Origin: Phenylobacterium haematophilum
GTDB lineage: Bacteria > Pseudomonadota > Alphaproteobacteria > Caulobacterales > Caulobacteraceae
DNA: 64,000 nucleotides
Assembly: GCF_014196295.1 (NCBI RefSeq)
Contig: NZ_JACIDK010000003.1
Location: forward strand, 124,001-188,000
Direction of reading: 5' to 3'
Shown here: piece by piece, positions 41,809 to 51,006 of the stretch
Layout of the letters: each line of letters begins with the position of its first letter
Numbering within the stretch: the first letter of the stretch is position 1
Program-made: the position numbers and the translations under genes
The notes under the pieces: model-generated
Told to the model about the DNA's origin: nothing
Databases searched by the model: none
What the model saw: only the letters and a program-made list of their open reading frames with translations

Positions 41809-44276
41809 GACATCGCCTCGGCGATCAGGTCGTCCTGGGCTTCGGCCAGGATCATCTCGCCGGCGTCGCCGGGCGACCGCTCCTTGCCGATTTCCAGCAG
41901 GATCGGGACCGAGAACGGGGAGAGGTGCGCCAGCGGCGCATGGCGAATGTGGCCCTTGATCCGCGCCAGCATCTGGCCGAGCCGGGCGACGTCGATCATG
42001 CCGGTGGCGGCGTCGTCGCGCGCGCAGCGCAGCAGCAGGTGGTCAGGTTGGTGGCGGCGCAGCACGTCGTAGATCAGGTCCGTCGAAAAGGTCACTTGGC
42101 GGCCGGTCTTCTCGTGACCGGGGAAGCGTCGCTCGATGAGTCCCGAGATGATCGCACAACCCTTGAAGGCGCGCTTCATCATGAAGCTTTCGGCGAGCCA
42201 GGCTTCCAGGTCGTCGCCGAGCATGTCCTCGCCGAACAACTCGTCGAAGTCGAGGCCGTCCATCGGCTTCAGCGCCCAGATCGCCATCGCGTAGTCGTTG
42301 CAGACGAAACCGAGGGGGGCCGCGCCCAGCCGTTCCAGCCGGCGGGTCAGGAGCATGGCCAGCGTGGTGTGGGCCAAGCGGCCCTCGAACGGATAGACCA
42401 CCAGGAAGTGCCGCTTCCCGCGCGGGAAGGTCTCCAGCAGCATCTCGTCAGCCGGCGGGATCAGCGACAGGTCGCGCTGGGCTTCGAGCCATTCGCGCAC
42501 GTCCGGCGGCAGGACCCGCCAGTGCTCCTGGTCGAACATCAGCTCGCGAACCCGGCCGGCCAGGAAGGTCGAAAGCGCGAACTTCGAGCCGCCCCAGGAC
42601 GGCATCTTCGGGTCCTTGTTCACGGCGGGGCTGACCAGCACCTCGACGCCGGTGACCGCGACCAGGGCCCAGACCTGGCCGGCGAAGACGAAGGTGTCGC
42701 CGGGCTCGAGCATCTCCAGCATGCCCTCCTCGACCTCGCCGATCTTGCGGCCGGCGCGGCCGCGGCCCATCGAAATGCGCACCGCCAGCATGGCCGGAGA
42801 CACGATGGCGCCGACATTGAGCCGGTGGCGCTGTGCGGTCTCGGCGTTGCGCACAGTCCAACGGCCGTCGAGGGTCTTCACGATCCGGCGGAAGCGGTCA
42901 TAGGTCTTCAGCGCGTAACCGCCGGTCGAGACGAAGTCGACGACCTGCTCGAAGTCTTCCCAGCTGAGGTCGCGGTAAGGGCCGGCGCTGGTTATCTCGT
43001 CGTAGAGCGCCACCAGATCGAAGGCCTCGGAGCAGGCGCAGCCCATGACGTGCTGGGCCAGGACGTCGAGCGCGCCGACACGGCTGGCCTCGCCGTCGAA
43101 GCGGTTCTCGGCGATCGCCTCGCGGGCGGCCTGGCACTCGAGCATCTCGAAGCGGTTGGCCGGGACGAACAGGGCGCGCGAGGGCTCGTCCAGCCGGTGG
43201 TTGGCGCGGCCGATGCGCTGGACCATGCGGCTGGCGCCCTTGGGGCTGGCCAACTGGATGACCAGGTCGACGTCGCCCCAGTCGATGCCAAGGTCGAGCG
43301 TCGAGGTGCAGACCACGGCGCGCAGTTCGCCGCGGGCCATGGCGGCTTCGACCTTGCGGCGCTGCTCGGCGGCCAGGCTGCCGTGGTGCAGGGCGATGGG
43401 AAGATTGTCGTCGTTCAGCCGCCAGAGCTCCTGGAACGCGAACTCGGCCTGGAAGCGGGTGTTGACGAAGACCAGGGCGGTGCGGGCCTGCTTGATGGCG
43501 TCGTAGACCTCATCCATCGCGTGCTTGGCGGTGTGGCCGGCCCAGGGAACCTTGCCCTCGGACAGCAGCATGTCGACGATCGGCGGCGCGCCGGCGGGGC
43601 CGCGGACGAGGGCGACGGCCTCGTGGGTGTCGGCGGCGCGGCCATAGCCCATCCAACGGCGGATCACATCGGGATCGTCGACCGTCGCCGAGAGGCCGAC
43701 GCGGCGCAGGTTCGGCGCGAACTGCTGCAGCCGCGCCAGGTCCAGCGCCAGCAGGTCGCCGCGCTTGGAGCCGTGCAGGGTGTGGATCTCGTCTAGGATC
43801 ACGCAGGACAGGCTCTCGAAGTAGAGCCGCGCGCCTTCCCAGGCGCAGAACAGCGCGAGTTGTTCGGGGGTGGTCAGCAGGATGTCCGGCGGCTTCACCC
43901 GCTGGCGCTGGCGGCGCGATATGCCGGTGTCGCCGGTGCGGCTCTCGGCGACGATCGGCAGGCCCATCTGGAGGATCGGCGCCATCAGGTTGCGCTCGAC
44001 GTCGACGGCCAGCGCCTTGAGGGGCGAGATGTAGAGCGTGTGGATGCCGCGCGGGGCGTTGGCCGGCGGGCGTTCGGCGAGTTCGATCAGGCTGGGCAGG
44101 AAGCCGGCCAGGGTCTTGCCGCCGCCGGTCGGGGCGATGAGCAGCGCGTCGCGGCCCTGTCGGGCCTGGGCGACCATGTCGAGTTGGTGCGCGCGCGGGC
44201 TCCAGCCGCGGTCGGCGAACCAGGCGGCGAACTTATCGGGCAGGAGGTCGGTCGGGAGCGCTGCTGCGTCAGCCAT
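41805..44276 (-). CDS. Ligase-associated DEXH-box DNA helicase (Lhr-like)
   Basis: 823 residues. The helicase core has motif I APTGGGKT (near 48-55), II ILDEIHTLHG, III LSATVDDP, and motif VI QRIGRANH, followed by the long winged-helix and Lhr C-terminal regions. Such 3'-5' helicases act in mycobacterial and proteobacterial DNA damage responses. It is coupled to pdeM downstream by an ATGA overlap. Length matches the ligase-associated (about 820 residues) rather than the long Lhr form (about 1500). The start ATG has no strong SD sequence. Confidence 0.9.
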   Translation of the reverse strand: MADAAALPTDLLPDKFAAWFADRGWSPRAHQLDMVAQARQGRDALLIAPTGGGKTLAGFLPSLIELAERPPANAPRGIHTLYISPLKALAVDVERNLMAPILQMGLPIVAESRTGDTGISRRQRQRVKPPDILLTTPEQLALFCAWEGARLYFESLSCVILDEIHTLHGSKRGDLLALDLARLQQFAPNLRRVGLSATVDDPDVIRRWMGYGRAADTHEAVALVRGPAGAPPIVDMLLSEGKVPWAGHTAKHAMDEVYDAIKQARTALVFVNTRFQAEFAFQELWRLNDDNLPIALHHGSLAAEQRRKVEAAMARGELRAVVCTSTLDLGIDWGDVDLVIQLASPKGASRMVQRIGRANHRLDEPSRALFVPANRFEMLECQAAREAIAENRFDGEASRVGALDVLAQHVMGCACSEAFDLVALYDEITSAGPYRDLSWEDFEQVVDFVSTGGYALKTYDRFRRIVKTLDGRWTVRNAETAQRHRLNVGAIVSPAMLAVRISMGRGRAGRKIGEVEEGMLEMLEPGDTFVFAGQVWALVAVTGVEVLVSPAVNKDPKMPSWGGSKFALSTFLAGRVRELMFDQEHWRVLPPDVREWLEAQRDLSLIPPADEMLLETFPRGKRHFLVVYPFEGRLAHTTLAMLLTRRLERLGAAPLGFVCNDYAMAIWALKPMDGLDFDELFGEDMLGDDLEAWLAESFMMKRAFKGCAIISGLIERRFPGHEKTGRQVTFSTDLIYDVLRRHQPDHLLLRCARDDAATGMIDVARLGQMLARIKGHIRHAPLAHLSPFSVPILLEIGKERSPGDAGEMILAEAQDDLIAEAMS

Positions 44277-44318
44277 CGCCCCATATGATGTTCGCGTTAC
44301 GTTTCGCGCAAGCGTCGC

Positions 44319-44906
44319 TTACCGGGAACGGCCGAAGACCTTGAGCAATCGACCGAGGAAGCCTTCGGAACTCGGTTCGGCGGTTCCGTCAGAGGCCGCG
44401 ATGAAGAACTGCAAATCCTCGCTGCCTTCGCCTTCCGGAGTCCAGCCTCCGATGGCGGCGACCAAGGCCTCGGGCAGATCGAACAAGTCCTCGTCAGGCT
44501 CGTCGCCGTCGTTGGCTTCGGCCCGGCGTTCGGCCAGCAGGCGGTCACGGATCACAGCAAACTCCGGCGGCGGCGCGCCCTCGACCGTCAAGCCGCTGCC
44601 TTCCGCGGGGTAGAGGACCGACCAGACGCAGTCTCCGTCGCGGTAGCCCCAGGCGTTGCTGTCGCCGACATGAGTCTCGAACCGTCCGGCCACCAACGAG
44701 GTTCCCGCGGAGAGGTCCGCGAGACGCTCTGGCTTGAGCCAGCCGTATCGCGCGATGACGACAACTCGGCCTTTGGAGGTGGTCGCCCACGCCACGTCAC
44801 GTCCGATGCGGTCGGTCTTCCGGCCGGTGTCGACGTATCCCAGGCGTCTCAGGGCCTCGTCCTTGTCGAGCCCTTCGATCGAAGCCAAGTCGAGCGCGAA
44901 TCCCAT
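44319..44906 (-). CDS. Unknown cytoplasmic protein (195 residues)
   Basis: 195 residues from the ATG at 44906, chosen because GGGTGGG lies just upstream; an upstream extension to 45071 has poor coding character. It begins MGFALDLASIEGLDKDEALR, has a beta-rich centre (GRVVVIARYGWLKPERLA; DCVWSVLYPAEG), an acidic DGDEPDEDLFDLPEAL stretch, and a basic end LGRLLKVFGRSR. There is no signal peptide or membrane helix, and I do not recognise the family. It is monocistronic and divergent from the GFA gene. Confidence 0.65.
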   Translation of the reverse strand: MGFALDLASIEGLDKDEALRRLGYVDTGRKTDRIGRDVAWATTSKGRVVVIARYGWLKPERLADLSAGTSLVAGRFETHVGDSNAWGYRDGDCVWSVLYPAEGSGLTVEGAPPPEFAVIRDRLLAERRAEANDGDEPDEDLFDLPEALVAAIGGWTPEGEGSEDLQFFIAASDGTAEPSSEGFLGRLLKVFGRSR

Positions 44907-45058
44907 TTGCCCACCCGTCTGAATTGCGCAACCAGTCGTAAGTTCGTGGTTTGTTCGAGTCAAGTTTGAGTTGCGCAGCGGCGTCCCTGAGTCGGTGGTC
45001 GCCGCCCGCGGGGGGCGTAGACTTCGCGCCGTCACGCACAAGCTGACAGGAGCCGAGC

Positions 45059-45487
45059 ATGTCTCAGTCATACCCGGGTGAGTGCTTTTGCGGCGCCGTG
45101 AAAATCGAGGTCACGGGCCAACCGGCAGCCATGGGCTATTGCCATTGCAGATCCTGCCGATCGTGGTCCGGAGGGCCGGTCAACGCCTTCAGTCTATGGG
45201 AGCCGTCGGCCGTAAAGGTCGTATCGGGTGAGGAATACGTGGCGACCTTCGCCAAGACCGAGATGAGCGAACGAAAGTATTGCAGCAAATGCGGCGGCCA
45301 CCTGATGGCCAATCATCCGCCGCTGAAGCTGGTCGACGTGTTCGCCGCCACGATACCGACCCTCGAATTCGCGCCCGGCGTCCATGTCAATTACGCCGAG
45401 ACCGTGTTGCGGATGAAGGACGGCTTGCCGAAACTGAAGGACTTTCCGGCCGAGTTCGGCGGCTCCGGCGAGGCCATCGGCGAGTAA
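45059..45487 (+). CDS. GFA-family zinc-binding protein
   Basis: 142 residues with the CENP-V/GFA zinc pattern: GECFCGAVKIEV (CxC), MGYCHCRSCRSWSG (CxCxxC), and KYCSKCGGHL (CxxC). The family includes glutathione-dependent formaldehyde-activating enzymes, but most members lack proven activity. AGGAG precedes the ATG at a good distance. It is not in an obvious operon with a formaldehyde dehydrogenase here, so the formaldehyde role is not supported by context. Confidence 0.88.
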   Translation: MSQSYPGECFCGAVKIEVTGQPAAMGYCHCRSCRSWSGGPVNAFSLWEPSAVKVVSGEEYVATFAKTEMSERKYCSKCGGHLMANHPPLKLVDVFAATIPTLEFAPGVHVNYAETVLRMKDGLPKLKDFPAEFGGSGEAIGE

Positions 45488-45555
45488 ATGCGGCCTATCG
45501 GCAGGTTTTGAACGTTCCCTTTTAGTTTCCTGCCGAAAGCGGCTAGCAAGGCGGG

Positions 45556-48372
45556 GTGAACGCCCCGGCACCGAGTCTGGATCTTGCGCCCGCCCTGGTG
45601 GTGTTGCCGGGGCCGCGGGGCGGCGTCGCCGACGCGACCGGCGGCCAGGCGATCCGTGCGCCCGACGCCCGCGATTTGCTGCAGCGCGGCCCGGTGCTGG
45701 TCGCCCACGCCTCGATGACCGCGCGGCGGCTGGGGCTCAACGCGCCGCCGCGGATGCCCGGCCTGTTCGACGCGCTCGAGCTCTACGCCTTCGCTCGGCC
45801 GGCGACCTTCTGCGCGCCGTCGTCGGTGGGTCTGGCCTTGGCGCTCGGCCAATCCGAACCGAAGGGGGCGCAGGCTCAGGCCGAGGCGCTGCGCGCGGCC
45901 TGTACGCAATTGCTGAACGAGATCGCCGCCACGCCGCAGCCGAGCCGCGAGGAAGCGCTGGCCTTGGCTGAGACGATGATGCGGGCCGGCTGGGCCTGGG
46001 GGCCTTCGGTGGTGGCGGCCTTGCGCTCGGCCCCGGTCGGCAACCAGTTCCGGACCTCGGGCCTCGACGTTTGGACGCGCATCGCCGAGTGGGAAGACCA
46101 GGCGCCGCCCGGCGAGGCCAATTCGCGGCCCATCGCTCCGGAGGACGCCGGCAAGCGGCTGGCCGAGCTGCTGCAACGCTCGGGCCTCGACGAGACGCGG
46201 CCGGCCCAGGCCGAGTACGCGCAGGAGGCGGCCTTCGCCTTCGCCCCGCGCGAACGCGACGGCGAGCCGCGGATGATGCTGGCCGAGGCGGGCACCGGGG
46301 TCGGCAAGACCCTCGGCTACCTGGCGCCGGCCTCGCTGTGGGCCGAGGCCAACGGGCCCTCGGTCTGGGTCTCGACCTACACTCGCGCCCTGCAGCGGCA
46401 GATCGAGCGCGAGAGCCATTCGATCTTTCCCGACCCCAAGGTCCGCGCCAAGAAGGCCGTGGTCCGCAAGGGGCGCGAGAACTATCTCTGCCTGCTGAAC
46501 TTCCAGGACATGGCCAACACCGCCCAGCAGGGCGGGGCCGACCTGATCGGCATGGCGCTGACCGCGCGCTGGGCGCGGGCCACCCGCGACGGCGACATGA
46601 CCGGCGGCGATTTCCCGGCCTGGCTGCCGACGTTGTTCGCGGTTCCGGCCGCGGGGCAGGCGAGCGCCGCCAACCTGGTCGATCGCCGCGGCGAGTGCGT
46701 CCACACCGGTTGTCAGCACTACCGGGCCTGCTTCGTCGAGAAGGCGATCCGCGGTTCGCGCAAGGCCGACCTGGTGATCGCCAACCACGCCCTGGTGCTG
46801 ACCCAGGCTGCGTTCGACGGGGCCCGGGCGGCGCGCGGCTCGAAGGCCGACGGCGAGACCACCCAGCTCAAGCGCATCGTCTTCGACGAGGGCCACCACC
46901 TGTTCGACGCCGCCGACGCCGCCTTCGCCGCGGCGCTGTCGGGGCAGGAGACCGCCGAGCTGCGCCGCTGGATCCGCGGGCCGGAAGGCCGGGGACGTCG
47001 CGGGCGCGGGCTGGAAGCGCGGCTGATGGACATGCTGGGCGACCGCGACGACGCCCGCGAGGCGCTGGTCTCGGCCATCCAGGCGGCCTCCGCGCTGCCG
47101 GGCGAGGGCTGGTCGGGGCGCATCGCGCCGCCGAACGGCGAGGTCAATCCGATCGGGCCGATCGAGGCCTTCCTGGTGGCGGTGATCGAACAGCTGCGGG
47201 CGCGGGCCGCGCCGTCGGACGTGGGCATGGAATGCGCTGCGCGCCCGGCTCTGGACCTGGTCCGCGCCACGGCCCGCGAGGCCGCCGGGGCGCTGGCCAA
47301 GATCGAGGCCCCGCTGCTGGCCCTGGCCCGGCACCTGGAGGACCTGCTGGACGAGGAAGCCAGCCAGATCGTCACCAGCGACCGCGGCCGGATCGAAGGC
47401 GCGCTGCGGGGCCTCGACCGCCGCTGCCGGATGCTGCTGCCGGCCTGGCGCTCGATGCTTCGGGCCATCGACGAGGACGCCGAGGACGATCCGGACTTCG
47501 TCGACTGGTTCGACGCCACCTTCCTCTATGGCCGGGTGGTGGACGCCGCCTGCCGCCGCCACTGGGTCGATCCGACCGAACCGCTGACCAACGCCGTCAT
47601 CGCCCCGGCGCACGGGGTGCTGGTGACCAGCGCCACCTTGACCGACCCCACACTGGACGACCCGTTCGCCCTGGCCGAGATGCGCACCGGCGCCGCCCGG
47701 CTGCCGGATCGGCCCAAGACCCTGAAGCTGACCTCGCCGTTCGACTACGCCGCCAATGCGCGGGCCTATGTGGTCACCGACATCGGCCGCGACGACCCGC
47801 GCCAGGTGGCCGCGGCCATGCGCGAGCTGTTCCTGGCGGCCGGGGGCGGGGGGCTGGGCCTCTTCACCGCCATCCGCCGGCTGCGCGCGGTTCATGAGCG
47901 GATCGCCGCCCCCCTGGCCGACAAGGGTCTGGCGCTCTACGCCCAGCACGTCGACCCGCTGGAGGTCGGGGCGCTGGTCGACATCTTCCGGGCGGAAGAG
48001 GACGCCTGCCTGCTGGGCACCGACGCGGTGCGCGACGGGGTGGACGTGCCGGGCCGCTCGCTGCGGCTGCTGGCCTTCGACCGGGTGCCGTGGCCGCGGC
48101 CCGACATCCTGCACAAGGCCCGCCGCACCCGCTTCGGCGGCAAGGTCTATGACGACAACGTCGCCCGCGCCCGCATCAGCCAGGCCTTCGGGCGGCTGAT
48201 CCGCCGCGCCGACGACAAGGGCGTGTTCGTGATGCTGGACGCCGCGGCCCCGACGCGGCTGTTCTCGGGCCTGCCCGAAGGCGTGCGCGTCGACCGGCTG
48301 GGGCTGGTCGAGGTCATCGAGGCGGTGACGGAGTTCCTGGGGCCGGCGGCGGCGGTGGAAGATCCGTCGTGA
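45556..48372 (+). CDS. DinG/XPD-like Fe-S DNA helicase
   Basis: 938 residues from a GTG at 45556. It carries Walker A EAGTGVGKTLGYL (near residue 250), a likely 4Fe-4S cluster from NYLC (about 315) and CVHTGCQHYRAC (about 380-395), a DEGHH box (near 445), and C-terminal helicase motifs (ARISQAFGRLIRRADDKG). This is the superfamily 2 XPD/DinG layout: 5'-3' unwinding in repair or R-loop removal. A non-catalytic N-terminal region of about 240 residues is present, typical of the alphaproteobacterial version. It overlaps the next gene (GTGA). Confidence 0.9.
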   Translation: MNAPAPSLDLAPALVVLPGPRGGVADATGGQAIRAPDARDLLQRGPVLVAHASMTARRLGLNAPPRMPGLFDALELYAFARPATFCAPSSVGLALALGQSEPKGAQAQAEALRAACTQLLNEIAATPQPSREEALALAETMMRAGWAWGPSVVAALRSAPVGNQFRTSGLDVWTRIAEWEDQAPPGEANSRPIAPEDAGKRLAELLQRSGLDETRPAQAEYAQEAAFAFAPRERDGEPRMMLAEAGTGVGKTLGYLAPASLWAEANGPSVWVSTYTRALQRQIERESHSIFPDPKVRAKKAVVRKGRENYLCLLNFQDMANTAQQGGADLIGMALTARWARATRDGDMTGGDFPAWLPTLFAVPAAGQASAANLVDRRGECVHTGCQHYRACFVEKAIRGSRKADLVIANHALVLTQAAFDGARAARGSKADGETTQLKRIVFDEGHHLFDAADAAFAAALSGQETAELRRWIRGPEGRGRRGRGLEARLMDMLGDRDDAREALVSAIQAASALPGEGWSGRIAPPNGEVNPIGPIEAFLVAVIEQLRARAAPSDVGMECAARPALDLVRATAREAAGALAKIEAPLLALARHLEDLLDEEASQIVTSDRGRIEGALRGLDRRCRMLLPAWRSMLRAIDEDAEDDPDFVDWFDATFLYGRVVDAACRRHWVDPTEPLTNAVIAPAHGVLVTSATLTDPTLDDPFALAEMRTGAARLPDRPKTLKLTSPFDYAANARAYVVTDIGRDDPRQVAAAMRELFLAAGGGGLGLFTAIRRLRAVHERIAAPLADKGLALYAQHVDPLEVGALVDIFRAEEDACLLGTDAVRDGVDVPGRSLRLLAFDRVPWPRPDILHKARRTRFGGKVYDDNVARARISQAFGRLIRRADDKGVFVMLDAAAPTRLFSGLPEGVRVDRLGLVEVIEAVTEFLGPAAAVEDPS

Positions 48373-48794
48373 CGCAGGCCGGGCGCACGGTTGGACGTGC
48401 TCCGCACGCCTCGTCGTCAGTGAGAGTGGTTTACGCGTTCATCCTCGCGCCGGCGCTTGTTCCGGCCGGGTGGATCATCGCAGCGCTCGTGCTTGGGAGC
48501 CAAGGTTGGGTGAGCATTGGCCTTCTAACCTTGGTCTTCTTTGCGTACCTGCCGGCGTTGGTCCTGGGCGTGCCGACGTATCTCATCGCGCGACGGCGAG
48601 GCGTTCGGCTGACGTCGCTGCGCGCGACGATCACCGGCGCACTGGTCGCCTCCGCGCCATGGTTGGTGGTTGCTGTCGGGCTAGGGCCTAGATCCGCCGC
48701 GCTCTGGCTAGTCGCGATCGCGGCGGCGGCGGGTTCGGTGAGCGGGCTCGCCTTTTGGGTGGTCGCGGCGTGGGGCTCACGCCGACAGGTTTGA
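48369..48794 (+). CDS. Small four-helix membrane protein, unknown function
   Basis: 141 residues from a GTG overlapping the helicase stop. About four hydrophobic helices are visible: YAFILAPALVPAGWIIAALV, WVSIGLLTLVFFAYLPALVL, a third (ITGALVASAPWLVVAVGLG), and a C-terminal one. RRRGVR separates the second and third. No family is recognised. Being coupled to dinG may simply reflect compact spacing. Codon use is slightly less GC-biased than the helicase. Confidence 0.6.
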   Translation: MTQAGRTVGRAPHASSSVRVVYAFILAPALVPAGWIIAALVLGSQGWVSIGLLTLVFFAYLPALVLGVPTYLIARRRGVRLTSLRATITGALVASAPWLVVAVGLGPRSAALWLVAIAAAAGSVSGLAFWVVAAWGSRRQV

Positions 48795-48802
48795 CCTCAG
48801 AG

Positions 48803-48940
48803 TGTCATCCCGGAAGGCGCGTCAGCGCTTGTCCGGGACCCTTTCGCGCTGGAGCGGGAGAATGGCGCGCGGCCGAGCCGTGTCCCGACTCATCCGGTGT
48901 TCATGGGTCCCGGTCTTCGGCTGCCGAAACCGGGATGACA
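48803..48940. repeat. Composite palindromic repeat, copy 2
   Basis: Two stem-loops lie in one unit of about 138 bp. The first is 48808-48838, TCCCGGAA to TTGTCCGGGA. The second, 48907-48940, is CCCGGTCTTCGG paired with CCGAAACCGGG. They are joined by a spacer containing GGCCGAGCCG. The unit at 58842-58970 has the same layout and motifs, and the second hairpin resembles 24642-24677 inverted. This is a dispersed repeat of the BIME/MITE kind. Confidence 0.75.
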
Positions 48941-48956
48941 GCGGGTGGATGTGTAT

Positions 48957-48980
48957 TCCTCCCCTGCGAAGCGGGGAGGA
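48957..48980. repeat. GC hairpin (TCCTCCCC...GGGGAGGA)
   Basis: A perfect 8-bp stem plus an inner GC/GC pair with a GAA loop lies between the composite repeat and the glutathione transferase gene. It resembles small palindromes common in alphaproteobacterial intergenic DNA. It could also act as a terminator for the membrane gene upstream, although AACACTT rather than a T-run follows. Confidence 0.5.
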
Positions 48981-49065
48981 AACACTTAGCCGCGCAGGAA
49001 AGTTTTGCTTGCCAGGTTCGCTGCCAGATAGTTAGCTCGTGCGGAAACTAATTGGAGCCGAGCCG

Positions 49066-49734
49066 ATGAGCCTGGTGCTGCACTTCCATCCGTTGTCGTC
49101 CTACTGCCACAAGGTGCTGATCGGGCTCTATGAGCGCGGGACGCCGTTCGAGGCGCGGGTGCTCGATCTCTCGCAGACGGCGGAGGAGTTCGCGGCGTTG
49201 TGGCCGACCGCGAAGATCCCGCTGCTGGTCGACGGGAAGCGGGTGGTGCCGGAGACCAGCATCCAGCTCGAGTATCTGGATGCGCACTATCCCGGTCCGC
49301 CGATGCTGCCGACGGACGCCGAGGCGCGGCTGGAGGCGCGGCTGTGGGATCGCCTCCTCGACCAGTACGTGATGACGCCGATGCAGAAGATCGTCGCCGA
49401 CCGGATGCGGGCGGGGGACGAGAAGGACCCGCGCGGGGTCGAGAACGCCCGCGACATGCTGCAGATGGCCTATGGTCTGATCGAGGGGCATATGGCGGGC
49501 CGCAGCTGGGCGGCGGGCGCAGACTTCAGCCTGGCCGACTGCGCGGCCGCGCCCGCGCTGTTCTACGCTGGCATCGTCGAGCCTTGGGGCGAGGAGCGGC
49601 GTGAACTGGCCGCCTATTTCGAGCGGCTGGTCGCGCGGCCGTCGGTGGCGCGGACGCTTAGCGAGGCGCGGCCGTTCTTCGAATATTTCCCCTATCGCGA
49701 GCTGATGCCTGCGCGCTTCCTGGAGGAGGCGTGA
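49066..49734 (+). CDS. Glutathione S-transferase-family protein
   Basis: 222 residues from an ATG preceded by GGAG. The thioredoxin-like N-terminal domain includes HFHPLSSYCHKVLIGLYE (9-26, possible Ser/Cys active site), the cis-Pro AKIPLLVDG and ETSIQLEYLDAHYP, which bind glutathione. A helical C-terminal domain contains AAGADFSLADCAAAPAL. It ends where the ArsR-type gene begins (GTGA), and the SRPBCC gene follows, so this is a three-gene unit. A role in conjugation or reduction of toxic organics is inferred. Confidence 0.9.
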   Translation: MSLVLHFHPLSSYCHKVLIGLYERGTPFEARVLDLSQTAEEFAALWPTAKIPLLVDGKRVVPETSIQLEYLDAHYPGPPMLPTDAEARLEARLWDRLLDQYVMTPMQKIVADRMRAGDEKDPRGVENARDMLQMAYGLIEGHMAGRSWAAGADFSLADCAAAPALFYAGIVEPWGEERRELAAYFERLVARPSVARTLSEARPFFEYFPYRELMPARFLEEA

Positions 49735-50069
49735 CCGGCGTCGAGGCGCTGGACCGGGTGTTCACGGCCCTGGCCGATCCGGGCCGGCGCGCGATGATCG
49801 ACCGGCTGGCGAGCGGCCCGGCCTCGGCCAGCGAACTGGCGGCGCCGACGACGCTGGCGCTGCCGTCGGTGATGAAGCACCTGGCGGTGCTGGAGGCCAG
49901 CGGCATGGTCTCCTCGCAGAAGGCCGGGCGGGTGCGGACCTATCGTCTGGCACCTGACGCCTTCGCCGGGCTGGAGGCCTGGGTGGCGCAGCGCAAGCGG
50001 GCCTGGAACGCGCAGTTCGACCGGCTGGACGCCTATCTGGCGCAGACCAAGAGCGGAGACGAGCGATGA
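49731..50069 (+). CDS. ArsR-family winged-helix regulator
   Basis: 112 residues from a GTG. VFTALADPGRRAMIDRLASG opens the fold, and the recognition helix lies in LALPSVMKHLAVLEASGMVS (about 43-62), followed by the wing KAGRVRTYRLAP. The ArsR metal Cys motif (CVC) is absent, so this is a metal-free subgroup commonly paired with SRPBCC proteins. Both overlaps with its neighbours are four bases, so all three genes are co-translated. It probably represses its own operon; the ligand is unknown. Confidence 0.9.
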   Translation: MTGVEALDRVFTALADPGRRAMIDRLASGPASASELAAPTTLALPSVMKHLAVLEASGMVSSQKAGRVRTYRLAPDAFAGLEAWVAQRKRAWNAQFDRLDAYLAQTKSGDER

Positions 50070-50530
50070 CCTCTGCGAGCCACACCAGCTTCGTGATCGA
50101 GCGCCGGTTCGCCGCGTCGCCAGCTGCGGTGTTCGGCGCCTGGGCCGACCTGGAGGCCAAGAAGCGCTGGTCCGACTGTCACGCCGAGGAAGGCGAGACG
50201 GAGCTGACCATGGATTTCCGGCCCGGCGGGCGGGAGAGCTATCGCGCGCAGCTGCCCGACGGGGTGAGCCAGCGGGTCGAGAAGGTGTTCTTCGACATCG
50301 TCCAGGATGCGCGGATCGTCTTCGCCTATGACATCGAGATCGGCGGCAAGCGGCTGTCGGCCTCGTTGGTGACGGTCGAGTTCAGCGCCGAGCGCGAAGC
50401 GACCTTCATGCGGATGACCGAGCAGCTGGCCTATTTCGACGGCCACGACGACCTGGAGGATCGCATCCACGGCACCCGCGAGGGGATCGAGCGGCTGGCG
50501 CTGGAGGTCGAGGCGGCCGGCGCCCACTGA
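50066..50530 (+). CDS. SRPBCC (AHSA1-like) domain protein
   Basis: 154 residues with the Bet v1-like helix-grip fold: FVIERRFAASPAAVFGAWAD, KKRWSDCHAEEGE, the strand ESYRAQLPDGV, and a C-terminal helix GIERLALEVEAAG. The long amphipathic cavity binds hydrophobic ligands. It is coupled by ATGA to the ArsR-type gene. This ArsR-SRPBCC pairing is widespread, and the regulator may sense the ligand that this protein binds. Confidence 0.9.
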   Translation: MTSASHTSFVIERRFAASPAAVFGAWADLEAKKRWSDCHAEEGETELTMDFRPGGRESYRAQLPDGVSQRVEKVFFDIVQDARIVFAYDIEIGGKRLSASLVTVEFSAEREATFMRMTEQLAYFDGHDDLEDRIHGTREGIERLALEVEAAGAH

Positions 50531-50549
50531 GCGCTCTCCTGAGCGGAGG

Positions 50550-50882
50550 TCAGTGGGCCGAGCTCTTGGAGAAGACGTTGATCACCAACACGCCGGCGAC
50601 GATCAGGCCCATGCCGACCATGGCCGGCGGATCGAGCCGCTGCTTGAACAACACCCAGGCGATGATGGTGATCAGCACGATGCCGACGCCCGACCAGATC
50701 GCGTAGCCGACCCCGACCGGGACCGTCTTCATCGAGTGCGACAGGCAGTAGAAGGCGACGCCGTAGCCGACCGCCGTGAGCAGGGACGGGCCCAGCTTCG
50801 AGAAGCTGTCGGAGGCCTTGAGGGCGGTGGTGGCGATCACCTCCGCGACGATGGCCAGACCCAGCCAAGCGTAACCGTTCAT
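50550..50882 (-). CDS. Small multidrug resistance (SMR/EmrE-type) transporter
   Basis: 110 residues in four helices. Essential Glu 14 lies in LAIVAEVIATTALKAS, and the SMR signatures VPVGVGYAIWSGVGIVLI and the final VAGVLVINVFSKSS are present. Dimers export cationic hydrophobic compounds by proton exchange. Monocistronic; it converges with the SRPBCC gene across a 19-bp gap. The substrate range cannot be predicted; guanidinium (Gdx) or quaternary-amine types share these motifs. Confidence 0.92.
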   Translation of the reverse strand: MNGYAWLGLAIVAEVIATTALKASDSFSKLGPSLLTAVGYGVAFYCLSHSMKTVPVGVGYAIWSGVGIVLITIIAWVLFKQRLDPPAMVGMGLIVAGVLVINVFSKSSAH

Positions 50883-51006
50883 CCCTGCTCCTTCGTCGAA
50901 CTACCCGCTTGTGCAGATGGCCAAGCGGGTGGAAGCATATAGGCGGTCGGGGTCACAAGCGCCCGCTCCCAAGAGGCGGGCGCCTCCAGTTGGGAGGGCC
51001 CATAGG

